From the NCBI GenBank assembly GCA_008508345.1, contig QNGE01000908.1:1-64000 (forward strand): DNA of 64,000 nt. Reading direction: 5' to 3'. The position numbers and the translations under genes are program-made. This stretch comes from Paragonimus westermani. Taxonomy: Eukaryota > Platyhelminthes > Trematoda > Plagiorchiida > Troglotrematidae. The notes below the pieces were generated by a model that was not told the DNA's origin, did not search any database, and saw nothing but the letters and a program-made list of their open reading frames with translations. Below, in pieces: positions 41,101 through 56,100 of the stretch. Numbering within the stretch: the first letter of the stretch is position 1; each line of letters opens with the position of its first letter.

Positions 41101-44100
41101 TACTGCCTGTTAACTCCAATCGATAACCCCGTGATTAGGACTTCCGAGACAGGTCGAGACCACTGATCTTTTTAAACCTGCAGGACCATATTTTAGATCC
41201 TTGGCTACTCATCAGTAATTAAGAAACTGTTGTGAGAAAATCAATTCTGGTTAAAACCCTTTTATTGTGGATAGATCCTTCGGTTAAATTGCATGCTAGT
41301 GACAAATCTTACAGTGATTAACAGCAATTCGACGGGAACTGGAAATTGAAATTTCGTGTCTTTCCTACATCAATTAATAGAAGGTGATCACTGGAAGAAA
41401 AAGAGAATAGCAGGCGTTGGAAATATTCTTTATTCTGGTGATCAGTGTGGTATTGTACCCGTTATTTTTGTTCAGACGCATCATATACTATTGTTTTGGG
41501 ATGGGCGTTGTAAATGCAGTTTCTAGAGATTCCATTTATAGAATTTCTGGCAATGCCCGATTTTTACGAAACCTACCATGGTTGTTGCAAATAGATTGCG
41601 TAGCGGATTCGACCAAGGTCTATATATGCAAAACTGTTTTCAACTCTACACAGTGCACAATTGATGGTAACGTACTGGTTGGATTTGACTATTTAGGATG
41701 TGCTGACTCGAGAAACATGACTGTCAAAATCTCCGATTTAACTTATTATACTTGTACAAATCTATGTGAACTAAATATATATCGATGGAGCTTACCGGGT
41801 TATCAGTAGGCCGATGGGAGCATGCATATCGACTAGGTTCAGCAACCACATCGTCCAGCAGTTCTGTCTTCGGTAAGGAATTGGTCATTTCCGAACAACT
41901 CTCTGGCAGTTTTTTGAGAACTTTCAGTTTACTGTTTTTCAGTCTGCTAGTCGGGGAATCTGCCGCCTGTAGCATGGCTTCTATTTTTTCGGTTGTTAAA
42001 TTTGTACATTTTGACACTACGTCGGAAGAGGCGGCTACCACACTTGCAGCATCAACGTATATTCGTTGACCAAACCAGATATCACGCAACGTCAAATATG
42101 TGTGGTAAAATCGATATACAATTATGAAGCAATCGATCAACAACAATATTAACCGAAGTTCTGTCAAGGAGAGAGCAACTGGTTGTAGTTCATAGCGTTT
42201 CTGGTTAGCCTGTTGATGTCCACTATAACCAATAAAATTGACATCGTGCTTTTCAACTGAGCGTCCTCTGTTTTGTGTTACTTTTGAAGTCAAATATATT
42301 AGTTGGTCATCGACCTCAGAATCACCATTGCTGAAAAACACTCGTTCAACTGTCGAACCGGATAGATATTTGGTCAAAATGGGTGATGGTTCGTAAGATG
42401 GCAACGGCTCGTTCATTGCATGCTCCTGAGTGGTTCCCTCTGGGACTGACAGTAACGACCGATATTGATTAGCTAGGAAGATACGTTTTAACCTGTGGAT
42501 AAACAGAAAAGAGATTAGTAAAAAGACTATCCTAAAAAGTCTGCTTGGTCCGACAAACAGACTAAGGTCATTAGTTAGAAAGCGGCGAAACAGTTCAAAG
42601 CCTACAGATCGGATTTACAAGGAAAACTTTCATTCGCTCATCAAGAATAAAGTGTCTGGTATTTATTTCATATTTTGCGAGGCAGATGAGTTGTGATTAC
42701 AGGGTTTATCAAGCGAACTCTTCGATCCTTATGTACTGGTCGAATAGTTGAATCGCGAAAAATATTCTGTTCAGCTTGACTAGATATTGCTATAGCAAAA
42801 GTTATTTGTCGTATTCAGTCATCTGAACTAAATTTGAAGACAATCGTTTTTATGATAATGCTGTAATGAGATGTGGCCGTAAGAAATTTATCGGCTGATT
42901 TACCGACAATGAAATTTAATGTTGAAATGGGTGCCACATTGTGGTAGTCACTTAGTCACTCACGCATTCAAAGTGCATGGTCTATAAAAAAGGGAACCAC
43001 ACACACGATAGAACGGAAACGTGCATTCCGTGTGGGGCATGAGCCCATTCAATCTATGCGCTGGCTTTTAGACTGAGATATGCATGTCTGATTTGTTAAG
43101 TTACTATGCATACAGAAGACGACCAGAAGGTGTTACCTGCCTGCTACTTGATAAATCGTCTTTTGCATTATCAAATAATCAGCGCATAATTTTCCTTGCA
43201 TTAGCGGCCCTCAGAAAGCCACTCCCATTCAGAAAACAGCAACAGGACCGACCAAAAGGATTGAGTAATCAATGACAGCACAATCTGCACAGCCCACATC
43301 TAATTTTACCTCGTTCAGTAGGCGTGCAGAATCCGGAGCTTATTTCGTCGACCCGATTAACACCTAGATTTTGGTCAGGCAAATGTCCAACAACAAGCTA
43401 CTTCAATCTTGAGATTTCGATGAAATCAGAGCAAATTTACAACATCAGGGTAAAAGAAAAGAAGCGAAGGAAATCAGTCCACTCACTGTGAGAATCATGG
43501 GCACCATCGCATATAGAACGTGACTATTGAAATTGCTTACGGTTGTGTGCTGCACAGTAGTTGTGTTCAACCTATCAGAGGTTAGTATCTTAATACTAAC
43601 TGGTTGAGAGGAGAAGAGTAGTATAAATTTTTCTAAACAATCGGGAATTTCGGTGAAAAATATCCGGTGGGTTTCAGCTGAGGTTATTGAGAAATCAAGC
43701 TCCGTAGGCCGTTTCGCTTCAGTCAACGGGAATTAAGACTTTGTTAGGTACATATTTTATTAGGGCGCCACACTGCTTTGAAGAATTTCACAGAATGCTG
43801 TTCAGAGTTTCCTATCGCTTGTCTTTGAATTTTTCTCACTTTCTAACGAATTCGTCTATCAGGGGTTGAGAAAGCGGCTTTCTTTAATGTCTTCAACCAG
43901 TGTGCGGAGCCGCCGTCTTATCGCAACATGTTCTTTTCTCAGGTGATAGAGGGAAAACTTTACCTGAATGTGTCTCTGCCCTGGTGGTTAACCTTAATTC
44001 GTTTTAAGCAGAAAAATTTGAGGATAAAACTAATATATATTGCGGAAACTTGATTCATTTAATAAAGCAGAATTTAAATTTTTCGGTAAATAAGACAATA

Positions 44101-47100
44101 CATAGTTTCAGTTTGATTTGTTCGACAGTTTCTAACACTCGCCAAAGAAGATGAAGTGATTTTATAGGAACCCTAATGATAATTTTTGATCGATGGTCCT
44201 GGGTGCATTTATTATTCAAAGATGGCGTGAACTGGTAAGACAGCATAACAGTTTCCAAAGTTCCTACTAAAGACGTTTACTTGTGGTTTGTTAGGTTGTG
44301 CGACCCATTAGAACACGTTCATCAACAGGTCATTGCATCACTTAATGTTGCATTAATCACAAGCGAGCAATGTTGGTTCCGTGGACTACAACGATCCGAT
44401 TGATCACTCGATGTTTTCAAATCAAACTTAGATGGAAGCATTTGAATAATACCCAGGCAACAAGTACATTAATAGTTAACGTAATCTTGTTCTGACTTGG
44501 TTGGAGTTTGCGTGAGACTGGAAGAATGTAGGTTTGAAACCATGAGGATGGATCAGCCTATCAGCCATTTGCCAATACATCTCAAAGATGTTATCATTAA
44601 ACTAGTAAAGTACATCTCTCTTTAGCTCACTAGAAAGAACAAGTTTTCGCAATAAATTTAAATTTGCTTCGAGCCGCATTTTTTAAATTCTCTAAACTTT
44701 CTCGAGAAAAATTATTCTCTGGATTGTGGTATCCCCATACATAATAATCACTGTCAACTCAAAAAGTGGGCGTGATAGGATTCGAAGACAATACAGAAAA
44801 CAGGTTCTCTTCCTATATTTTAAATTAAGTTATTAATGCCCAAAAACATGCTAAGCAACCCCACTCCTGTTTGAAGGATACATTACAACGTCTTGCATTC
44901 AGATATCAACTATGCTTGAGTGAGGGCTTCAATACACATCAGGTTAACACTCGAGCGATTGTTGGCGGGTCCATATGTAGGCGAATCCTGTACGCAGTGA
45001 GTCACCAATGCGACATTGATTTCATAATGCCACACGTGTTGGTATTCATCCGCATCGTGACAGATAAGCCAGCATATACTTTTTCAAATGCCAGTGATCG
45101 ACGCTATTTGTTAGGGGAAGTTAAACTGCCTGTTTCCTGAGTTTTATTCCCCCACGAGTGCATTACAGTTGAAAACGCCTTGATTTCGCCTGCTCCGTTG
45201 ACTTTCAGTAGACCAGAATTCTGGAGTAGCATCGACTAGCAAACATGTGTGTTACATGACACCTTGGTATGTGGTGCTTGGTTAACAAACATAAGCTTAA
45301 GCACGTGAAACTGAAAGGGTTACTTTCTGCACACCTCCAGAAGTATACGTTTTGTAAGTGAACATCTGATGTGTCCGTGTGTATGTGCGAGGGTTGCAAA
45401 CCGGCTGTGTTTATGTGACTGTAAACACGTTGCAGTTGACATTAGGAAACAAGCCCACAGATGTGCACTTAAAAAACCGGTGATTTTCATTAGCGTGGTT
45501 GGTAATGGAATTTTACTCGTTTTCTTGAACATATTTGAAAGCAAAACGAACACACTAAAACTTTGAACAGCTTGTGGGGAGTATTGATTTTTTTACCAGA
45601 CTGAAAGAATTCCACGAAGGAATCGGAAGGCAAATTTGTATATAAGATATTTTACAAAATATTTTCATTCCCGAAAAAGTTAGAAGGTTCTAGCACTTAC
45701 GGAAACAGTAGAATCTAAAATTTGCTCCTTGGTTTGTGTAACCGTTTTCTGCTTCAGCTGAATGTAACACCACATTATTATGAAGTCTGGGAAAGTGGAA
45801 GCATGCAGTAATTTTATCTGGTTATGCGTGAAGGTTGTCGGTACACTACAGTCTTAGGATCGAATCCAACCAACGGTCTAGATATTCCATGACATCGACA
45901 GTTGGTACTGTACTCGCATACAAACGTTAATTTGACAAAGCTAATTTTCAGAGGAAACAGAAAAAACAAGTTTGTTTGCTATGCGTCTCTTCTCGTGACT
46001 GAACCCAGCTTACATACAGTACATTTTAAAGGGACTAAAAACACAAACCATCTGCATATAGACAGTTTTTTTTTCTGGCTTCAAACTGTTCGTTGTTCCT
46101 AACAAGTAGTAGTTCAAATGGGAGTCCGCATTTAATTTTTCTTCATTTAATTTGATTTATTGCACTGTTCCCTCGGCGTGAACTTGACAGGATAAGCACT
46201 AATTTGGTTATAACTATTAATTATCCCTTCATTACTTCTGAACGAATGTGGTCATCCATTTTACTCACTGATGTGCTAGCCAATTTTGAGATTGTGGTAG
46301 AATAACAAATTTTTGCTGAACGTGTATTGTTCACTTACCATGTTCTGGTTGATGTTTGTGAATAATCCAGGAACTTTAATTGAGACTTCACTTATTACGG
46401 TCTTTTCATGAGGCCTCCTGCGAAAAACGTCTCGGATGAGGAGCCTGTTGCCACACCGTCTTTTCACGGAATCAGTTTCTTGTTGGAGTTATAACGCCAA
46501 CTAATTTTGTCGCCTATCTGAATGCACCGATTAGAATCATCCAGCCTGAATCAACAATGGAGTCGCTGAAACCGTTTTCAGCGCAACTGTGGTACATCCT
46601 ATCGATTTACGCTTTGCCACCAGCCCGGCATTTTATTTTCTTGCGATTTACCAACTTGAGGACAGCCAGTTAAAGGGCATGGGTTACCGAATTTTGCTCA
46701 CTTCTTAGGCGACCGAAATCCCCCTGAATAATAATTTTGTGAAGGTGTTGAGATTATCGTAGCCCACCTACCGCAAAACCGTCAATCAAACTACTATTTC
46801 TTACTCATGGTGTAGTTACATCAAGGTAGTTCTTCGGTCTATATCTAGGATGCGGTTGAACCTAACTGAAATGGGTATCTGTTTGATTCGTTTTGCACTG
46901 GTTCCATTAGTCGATAAACGTTATAGGTTTAGACAAGCAGTAAGGAATTGTTACGCACCACAATTACAGTTTTGTGAATCTTTGATCCAACTAACATTAA
47001 GTTGAGTCAGAACTAGCTGCTCTATAACGGATATGACGGAACCATCCATTCTAAGTGCGTGCTCCTTTCTGGCACTTTCAAATATCTGTGCAGCCAACCG

Positions 47101-50100
47101 CCCAGCATAGCCCTGGTCCGACTGAGAAGTTCCGCTCACACTGTTGCCGACTTCATTAAACAGAACAATTCTGCTCAATCTTCCTCAAAATTACAGGGCA
47201 AGCTAAACATTAATAAAATAAGATTGCGGTTGAAGTTTTCGAATCGCGTTTTTTGGTCATGTCTTCTGGGAGGTTACTGGGGATGTTCATAGCCTTATAA
47301 ACATAAGGGTGGCAGTGCAACTTCCGATGCAAACAAAAATATACACTACTAATTAGCTACAGTAAAATTAAAACCCTAATGTAGTTATCTTTTCCAAAGT
47401 GAGGTACATGGAAGGTTTGTGTGAATGCGGAGGCTTCGCTTAAGTTTAGGTTGTGGCCATCGTGAATAGTTTTCTTGCATGGATTGTGAGTAATATGTGG
47501 TCAAACTTTAATGTTTATACGATCGAATCGACCTAAGAGGCTCATCCGTTTGACGGTTTTACTATGGAGAAGAGGAGGATAAAGCTTGGAACCAAGTTGA
47601 AAAAAACACGTGTTTGCAATCTGTTTTATGGGCTACTTTATGCTTATTGTGCCATTTGAACCGAAATTTCGTAAAGGAACCTGGGGTATGGTGAGACTAA
47701 AACCAACCCTGAGAACGGAATAATGTTGAAATTTTGGCAAGCTATCATTTTTGACATGGCTAGACGGCGATCCTTGATCGAAAATGATGGTGAACATAGA
47801 TTATGCATATTTAAGTAAGCTGTCATACGCCAGTTCACAAAGTTAAATACATCACAGAAAACGGCAATAAACAAGAGAAAGAATGTTGGTGTGACGAACT
47901 GACAATCAAACATTTCTCGTCCCTTCTGGCTGCAGAGAAAATATTTGTTGGGCGGTTCCCATTCCTGAAGGAAGCGGTTTCTTGTCTAAAAATATTACGC
48001 TGATCGAGAAGATTACATTAGGATTCGGCATACATAAAAGCCATATGAAAACCCACTGCAGCTTTATTATGGTTCAATAAAAGATTATCTAGTTACAAAC
48101 CAACAAATGAACATACACATACACGTCGGTCTGCCCCAGAGAGTTACCCAGGAAACCGTAGCCTGTACTGATCAATGGATACGTTCCATTCGAATAAAGT
48201 TTGGAAGATTATTATTGAATTGGCTGTGATCAGATTGCCAGACAGTAATTTGCGTTGTGGGCAGATCCTAGCTTGGAAAGGGGTATAGTTTTTCTCTGGC
48301 CTATATATCAGAAACGCAAGTTCAAAGAACGACTGTTGATTTTTTTCTGATTGAGGTGAAAGGAGGTTTGTTATTGGCAACACCATCAATTAGCTGTCTG
48401 CAATTCATTCACAACAGTCGTAATGTTGTTGCTTTCCATAGATAATGAATCCTTCAAGTTCCGTTGAATTACGTGTGAGCCGCTTCTGGGTGTTTTTCAC
48501 AAGAGAAACCTAAAGCCCTCTTGTCTGGCCTTTATGTGAATGCGAGCAACAAATTTCCAAGTCGTGTGCACACATCTTGCATACGTCCCCACAATGAAAC
48601 GACACACAACTTCCGAATCAGGGATTTAATGTCGGCTGTGAATTTTGCTATGACTGCATGGGTTGCGCAAATCCGCAGATCTTCCACCATCATTCTTATT
48701 GCAGCATAGCCCCCATGTAGAGCAAGTTACAAGTCTTTCACTCTGTTATCACAAAAAAGAGTGAACTAAAGTCTGAATTTGCCAGGAGCAATGAAGTTGC
48801 CAAATCGAAGATAATACTGTCTATTTTTAGTTGGCGCGCACCGCAAAAATGCAAAAGCATAATACGGCATGGTTAATCTTTGTTGACGTTCCGGATGCAG
48901 TCGCGTTTGTCGTATTGTATGGCCATCGATGCCAGGCTTGTGTATTTACTCAAGATTTAAAAATCTTAATGACAGAGGGAATGACTAAGCCGTAGGAAAG
49001 CGTAAATGAGAACCAGGTTGACAGTACGAGTTCAAGTGGGGAGAATTAAAACGACCGAAATTTCAACTATTTTTGGTGACAACAGCATGAACCCGACATA
49101 GTGTCTGTTGCACCCTTACGCATACCGACGCAGTTTCTTCAGAATTTAGAGGAATGGAACGTGAACTTAATAAATCCTGTTCACCACCTCGTCACACTTG
49201 TTAATGTTGATACCATCTTTCAGTAGCACTAACGATTGCTTGATGAACGGCCCCCGAAAAGCAGTCCAATCAAGACCGTAAAACGAGTTTAAGGAAATAT
49301 TGCAACCACATGACAATAACGACACCATGTTTGATGGCGCCATAGCAACCTGCGTGTGTATGACTGTGCATGCCGTTGATCTCAGGGACCGCCGACGAAG
49401 CAATGAATAGATGTTTCAAAATGTTTGAGCCTAACCGAAAGAGGGCCTGTCGAAGAATCAAACTGAGGGTTTTTGAACAATTGGTAAATGGGCTGTCTTG
49501 GAACTTATCCAGAAAATCTCGGAATGGAGTTTGTTAGGATTCCAGGAACTAATGTGATTTTAACTGGTGAATTACAGCTCCTTTTTTAGGCTGAGTTTTA
49601 CGAGCTAACTTAGCTTTGCACAAAGGCAAGGAAGGTTTCAATTTATACTATTTATTTATCAACAGGTGCGAATCAGGTACATCAACATGGGGCAGACAAA
49701 CAATTGTGGATATAAACCTGACCTATACAACGATCATACACGTTTTGACACCCATCGTTACACGTAACGCTCAATTGTAGTATGGTGGCTGCCACCGGGG
49801 AGTGTAAAATATCATACGGAAAAGAATCAAGTTTGTTTGGCTGAGGCCAAATCGTTATTTTCCTCCAAACGAAATCTCCACCTAATCTAGTAACGACCAT
49901 AAAGAGTGTAATTTCAATAACATACGAAGATGAACATCATTTTACGACTGAAAAGTTTTCGATGATTTCAAATAAAATGCATCATGCATCTTGAGGAAAG
50001 TTCACGAACAAATCTGACGTATTTTAATCACCTCAGCGTGGGCAAATATCAGACATAGTTTTGAGTTGTTGACAGTTAGTATTAGGAAGACCTAATCGCT

Positions 50101-53100
50101 CAATTTTAATTGCACACTGCACGCTAGTCAGAGTTGGAACGTTGAAATCTTTCGAAAAAAACAATGAGAAGCTGACACAAAAATTTTCCTAACTGAAACG
50201 GAATTCATTTTTGCTCCTCAATATGGCAATTTTGTTCCGAGATTGGTAAAATTTCTTTTGCTCTGTTCTGTCTGCTTACGGAAAACTACCTCTACCACGT
50301 AAAGAAAGAATAAATGACAGCCGATTTTTTCGATGATTCTTGTTTTCGTAGACTTACAACCTATAAAATATCAAGATAACACGACCCATCACTATAAATC
50401 GTCTATATTGTGTCATGGGCTTTGAAATGTCAATTAAGACGATTGACTGTGATATCTTTTCGAACAATAGTACCTCGTCGCTATTAGTTCCGTGGTGATT
50501 TTGGTTTGACGCAAACGTAAACAGAAGGCGACTCAAACCGACCAACTGTGCGTTGTCACATATAGTACACCAAACTACCGGATGTAAACGCCGAATTTTC
50601 GAGTATTCACGGTGTACTCGTCTCTGAAGTAAACGACTGGCAAGTAGAGTGTTAGCTGACAACTAAAGTGAGATGTATGTTCACGAGTGGTCAAAGCTAT
50701 TAGGCGTACGCCGACCGAAATGTAAGTGGTAGTTCATACACGATTGTTCTACTCACCTTTCACAACACTACGTCAGCGTTGTATACGGGATTCTTGGTCA
50801 ACGGACAATCAGCTGAACAAGAAAATATTGGGAAATAAACGTAACACTGTCATATCCTTACACTCCTACTATTCTTGTCAACCTAATATCTGTGATGTGC
50901 AGCACACTTTTGAATGCATCCTATGCTTGCTTTTACACATATGCACTATTCTGACGTTCGGAAACACTCTAGCAACGTCATTTTCACATCCAAAACAATG
51001 CTCTGCAGAGTTCCTATTGACAACCTTACACAGCCGTAAACCACCCTTCCCAAGACCAAGAGTAGACTAATAGGCATCTCGTCGGTTTACTTCTTGCCCT
51101 AAGAAACCTTTCAGTCTGTATCTTGTGGTTTACATTGAATAACTCATCACCGCGTACTTTTGAAAGACTTTTTCATTTTCTTATTGTCGCTAAAAGGATA
51201 AAAATTATTGCGCATCTTACTACATGCTATGAATAAAGATCGGTGCATTGTTTTGGAATTTGATGAAACTATTTACGCCGTAACCAGAACACCATAGACA
51301 AACAGGACGCATAAAGTCGTCCAATTAACCTCGTTCAAAGTGGAAGGTGCACTTAACTCAAAAGCTTTTACTTAAAAGCAAAAGCCTCGAACTTTAGCCG
51401 GTAACTCTTCGTAAGACTTCCGTGAACTCCTTCCTCTCAAGAAAAGACGGAATAATTTCAACGAAAAAAGCCTGGTTTTTTCTGTATAGTTGATAAAATG
51501 ATAGACTCTACCTACACGAAGGATTTTTCAGCGGTTTTGCCACATCACTTCGAAAAAGTGATCTTTGGTTTCCACCAAATACACGAAGTAATGTGATACT
51601 TGTTTAAGTGACCTAAAACCCGATCAAAGTCAGGATCACCAAGCAAGCTTTTGATTAACATCTAGGAGTTTGATGTAGACTCACGTAAGGGCTTTGGTTT
51701 ACAATTTGAAGCGGGATAAGCCTACGCCACTCAAAGCCTATCAGATGACCGTTTCAACTTGTTGATAATATTCTCTGATGAATCTGTGTAAACGTGAGCG
51801 TGACAACGGTTCATCAGTAGTGAGCATAAAGGACAGACAATTATTCAGCTGGAAAAAGATAGATTCAAACTGGTTTTGAACACCTCTGGTGTTATTTTGG
51901 AAGTATGTTAAACAGAAAGTATAACAAAGCCATACTAAAACTCATCGTCTCACACTGCCACTTGGTAAAGACTCTGCGTAAATCAATGACTTCTTGAATT
52001 AGAGTTGAACAAGCATGGAGCTACCGGTTGTGAGTAGTGCTTAACCGATGAAAACCAAAGGTCTTTTTGTGTGATTTGTGTTTATTTTGTTGGACGCTCC
52101 AACGTGGGCGTCGTTTTTATTTCATGGTAATAATATAATCGTTGCGACAAGTTGTGCAGAAGAGGTTTTCTATGGAGCACTCTTTTCGGGTTTTATAACA
52201 GAGAATTGTTTTACTGGAAAAATTTTAAAATCATGAGTAGCCCTCTAAACCATAAAGAGAAGACTGGAGATGATCAAAACCGAAGCTTCCCACCGTCGAG
52301 AAACTTTGGAATGTTTTGAAAATGTTTCCATTTGCTACGCAAATCAGGCGAACTTTTCGGCAATTGGGTATTTTCAGCAAGCAAATCTGAATCCTGTGGA
52401 GCTAAAACTCAATTTAAAAAGTGTATTCTGTGTGCCAAAAATATGAAATATTTTCAAATGTTTGGATGTCTGTCGATCGTGCTTTGTAAAGATCGAAACG
52501 AAAGCTATTCAGATTAGCTTTTTGTCACGAAACGCTGTCCTAATACATTTGGGGTGGACTATTTTATAAAGACTTTTTCCAAGTAGGTACATTCGGAGGG
52601 AGTTGTAGACAGATCACTCAAGCTTGCTGTACAAAAGTTGACATTTCGTCGACAAATAAATTTTTGCTCTGCTTTTTCAAAATCTAAAGACGGGACGTTG
52701 GATGACTAGCGACTTTAGGTTTGGCTGAAGCAAGAAGAGAGACTTACTGGAAATCTTATCCGTGAATGCCATTCAGATGAATGTGTCATCGCTTCTAATG
52801 TCAGAATTAATCAAGACTGGATATAGTTGTGTGTTTCTACAGGAAAATTAGTTTGTGCTTAATAGAAGAACAATGATGTAGCGATGAAAAAAGGTGGTTT
52901 AAAATAAAGTGGCCTAATTCCAGATTCACAGTGACAAGAATGTGCACTTTCGACAGGTTGTTAACTTCTCATCGAGGGCAATCTGGCAGCACCACGGTGA
53001 CTTGTAACATCAGAGCTAACTAGGAAGAACATTCCAATCCATCCACTGCAGAATGTGAGTTCGAACCAAATGGTTGACATAACATTTTTGTCCACAACAG

Positions 53101-56100
53101 ACTAAATGGGAATCCTATTGTTCAATAGAGAACTGTTTGCTTAATTGAAATTCCTTCCGTCTTCACAGTTATTGCAACCACCACCCAAGGACAAAGGGAA
53201 AACTGCGGGGCTCAAAACAATCAGAGTTTCTCACGTAAGTTATTTTCGTTGTAATTCTTAACTAATCCCTTTTGATTTTGTTTGTTCGACAACGAATAGG
53301 ATATGTACTGTTAGACAATGGTTCCAATGATGGAGGACCGGAAACAGACCGTTAGCTGAACTGTCCTCTACTTCTGAAAAATCTGCGAGGATGTTCAAAC
53401 GCTAGAATTCTTAACCTATAAAATTTGGAGAAATTTCTGTAAAATGTCACGCAACAACTACCGTTTGATATTCTGGCAAGACCGGATGTGACATTCAGGA
53501 TCAATGACAGTTAATTTTGGAAATCAGTGATTTGTTTTTGAATCCAAGTCACCAAAACGAGTAGAAGGTGACCGTCATTGATACAGCAGATCAGTCCGTT
53601 GTAATACCGACTAGATCCTTTTCCGGTCTGGTTAGGATATACATACCATCCCTTGATTTACTCTGTTACTTCGTTTGAACCTGTAGGTTTTATGAGTGCC
53701 ATGAATGAGGAAACACGAATCGTCTGCTTCCCTCAGCATACGAATGCTAGGACCATTTCAAAGCTCAACGCACGGTAGTTTCGTAGACTGTAAAATCTAG
53801 ATATTTCAAAAAATCAAGAAAATATGGAAACAACATAAGTTGTGATAGTCAATCTTTTGTGCAATGTTTCCCGAGCTTTGCAAATAGTGTCGAAAGTTTT
53901 GAAGTATTTGACGAGGCATACTGACCGTCGGTTGGTTGCGGAACGTCGGTGAAACAATAACCAGTTAATATTCAGACATTTCCCGTTGTGGAGTGGAAAC
54001 CGATAATAAGTTGTATTTGGTAGTTGACGTATGTATTTATGAAACCCCCATCGATGAACATAATTACGTATGACAGTCTACAGTAAATGCAACAGCTGCA
54101 GTTTTTCACGCCTCCACAATAAAAGCGCTTTGATGTTACCAGTGAAAAAGTTCCGTGCTGTCAGTTCGACTAATCAGTGCATCTACGTGCTAGCTTGTAG
54201 CTGTGACGAAGCATCAACAGCTTACACAGGATGTTGAATAGACGGATCATCTATCCTTTGTTAGACGATAATCATTAATTAACGCGTTAGCTGCTGATTG
54301 TTGTGGATCAAATGACTAATGATTCACTTCATCCACTGCTATATATCACGCAGATTTTCGTTGTTGCTACTGACCACAATATGTATCAAAGTAGAACCCT
54401 TAAAGTAAACTGGGTCGCCGGTGATAACACCTATCAGACCTAAGCTATAAATCTTCACTATTTGGTGGATACATTATTACTGCTTACAAAAACTTTCTTA
54501 CTGGTCCACTTACTTCTCTCTTGGATGATCAGCACCGTGATCAAATCTCAAGTGTCAACATAGTTTTCCGTATCTATCTATTTGCATTGATTTATGCTCT
54601 CCACATTTAATGTCCAGAATGGCGAAATATATTGAAGTAACAACGTTCTATCTAAATCATACAACACTAGGCAGAATTTTACGTCTACTTGCGAAGAAAT
54701 TGGTCGTTCTTATGGACAATTCGTAATGCTTACATTGCTGAGTATTTATACAACTACGCACGCATTCTATATGGGATATCTAGTCAAACACTAACGTGGT
54801 AAATAAAATGAGTTCACGTAAGAGTCGGGAACTATACGTAGTCAATGAAGTAGACCAGGGAACGTTTTACTCTTTTGTGTTTGCGTTTCAATTTGTTCTC
54901 ATTATCAAGTACCAGAGGGATTATATAATATTTTGGGCGGTTCAGTAGTTTGTATGAAACAACTATCCGTCAGCCACTCATTTTATCGCATACACAGTAG
55001 GACTGCTTTAGTTTTGTAGAATTGTGAGTTCATGGCTACGTTCAAGTTTTCATGAAGCCGAATTCCATGTGTCTACATTTTGCTGAGTTTTCAGTCTAAT
55101 AAGTATATAAACAACAACACTCGCTGACTTACTCTTGCAAGAGCTGAATCGGTAAAAAGTGCACCGATTCTGCTTGGTGAAAGCCCATGTAAGTCAACAG
55201 TGCCACGTGTGTGTGTTCCAACCCGGACGTTTGTTCGGCGCTTGCATATCGCCCTTGCAATCCTCCCCTCAACCGGGTTACGTCAAATTGTGTACTACTG
55301 TGCGTCTGCCCGAACTCGTTGAAATAGCGTTGTTTTGTAGAGTCTGAGTGAGATTCAGTTCCGTACGAGTCATTTAACATCCGTTGAACGTAACGTAGCC
55401 ACCCAGACTGATATGAACGTTCCAGTAGCTCGTAAAAAGCCCTGTATGTTTCTGTGAATCGAAAATCCAAATGCTTTTCCATTTGACTTTGAACTTGAGC
55501 CAGGAGTTCCCGTTGAGCGGCGAAATGATACCTGACCAATTCCAAAGTGGCCGATAACACGCAGTCTCTCCGTTCCCCGGAACGCGTGCGATCATCGGTA
55601 GATTTACTCCCTCGCCAGCTGTTCAGTCGTTCTTGTACCAGCTGACGCATTTCTCTAGCCGCATCAGAAATCTCAACTCCTACAGCGTGATGACAGGCAA
55701 CCTTCATACGATCAACGTAATCTAATTGACGTCTGAGTTCTTGCTCGGCAAACGTTTCTAACCACTGGGCTTCTGACCTAAGTCTCACCGTCGGGCCAAA
55801 AAAACGTTGGGACTTACTTTGCGCTTTAGTTGCACGCAACGGACTGGCAACTAACCCGTTTGACCAGCCATGTGCCACGTTAGTCTGAGGGTAGGCAATA
55901 ATTGGTGGCTTTTGCAAGAATAGGTGAGACACGTTCAGTTTGGGTGACGGCTGAAGACTGAATATGAGTGACACGGCCACGCTAAACGTAAACAAGAAGG
56001 TGTAGAACACTCGGAAGGCTAAATTGGAAAATAAGAGAATGCGTCGTGATGTTGTGTGTGGTATTCGATAAGAAGACGCTTTTAGAGACCATGTTTGTGC

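Larger units (their letters stand above)
42493..55132 (-). other. Longest intron, between the 55.1 kb and 41.8 kb exons
   Basis: About 12.6 kb. It holds a SINE tail at 47387-47441 and a possible extra exon at 46955-47140. Two more pieces with good splice sites (43487-43677 and 46339-46417, minus strand) would break the reading frame if included, so they are not called. No RNA gene or other transposon was recognised in the rest. Confidence 0.65.

Noticed and set aside
43487..43677. Minus-strand piece with acceptor CAATAACCTCAG and donors GTAAGC or GTGAGT, with a hydrophobic end
   Set aside because: The start and end phases fit neither neighbour in the intron, and the composition is F, L, S and T rich as in chance frames.
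46339..46417. Minus-strand 79-base piece with acceptor TTTTTCGCAG and donor ATG then GTAAGTGA, encoding RPHEKTVISEVSIKVPGLFT
   Set aside because: It could follow the 55.1 kb exon in phase, but it ends in phase 0 while the next exon needs two leftover bases, so it would shift the frame. No linking exon was found.
50726..51070. 114-codon plus-strand frame
   Set aside because: There is no family resemblance and no acceptor or donor pairing; the composition is chance-like.
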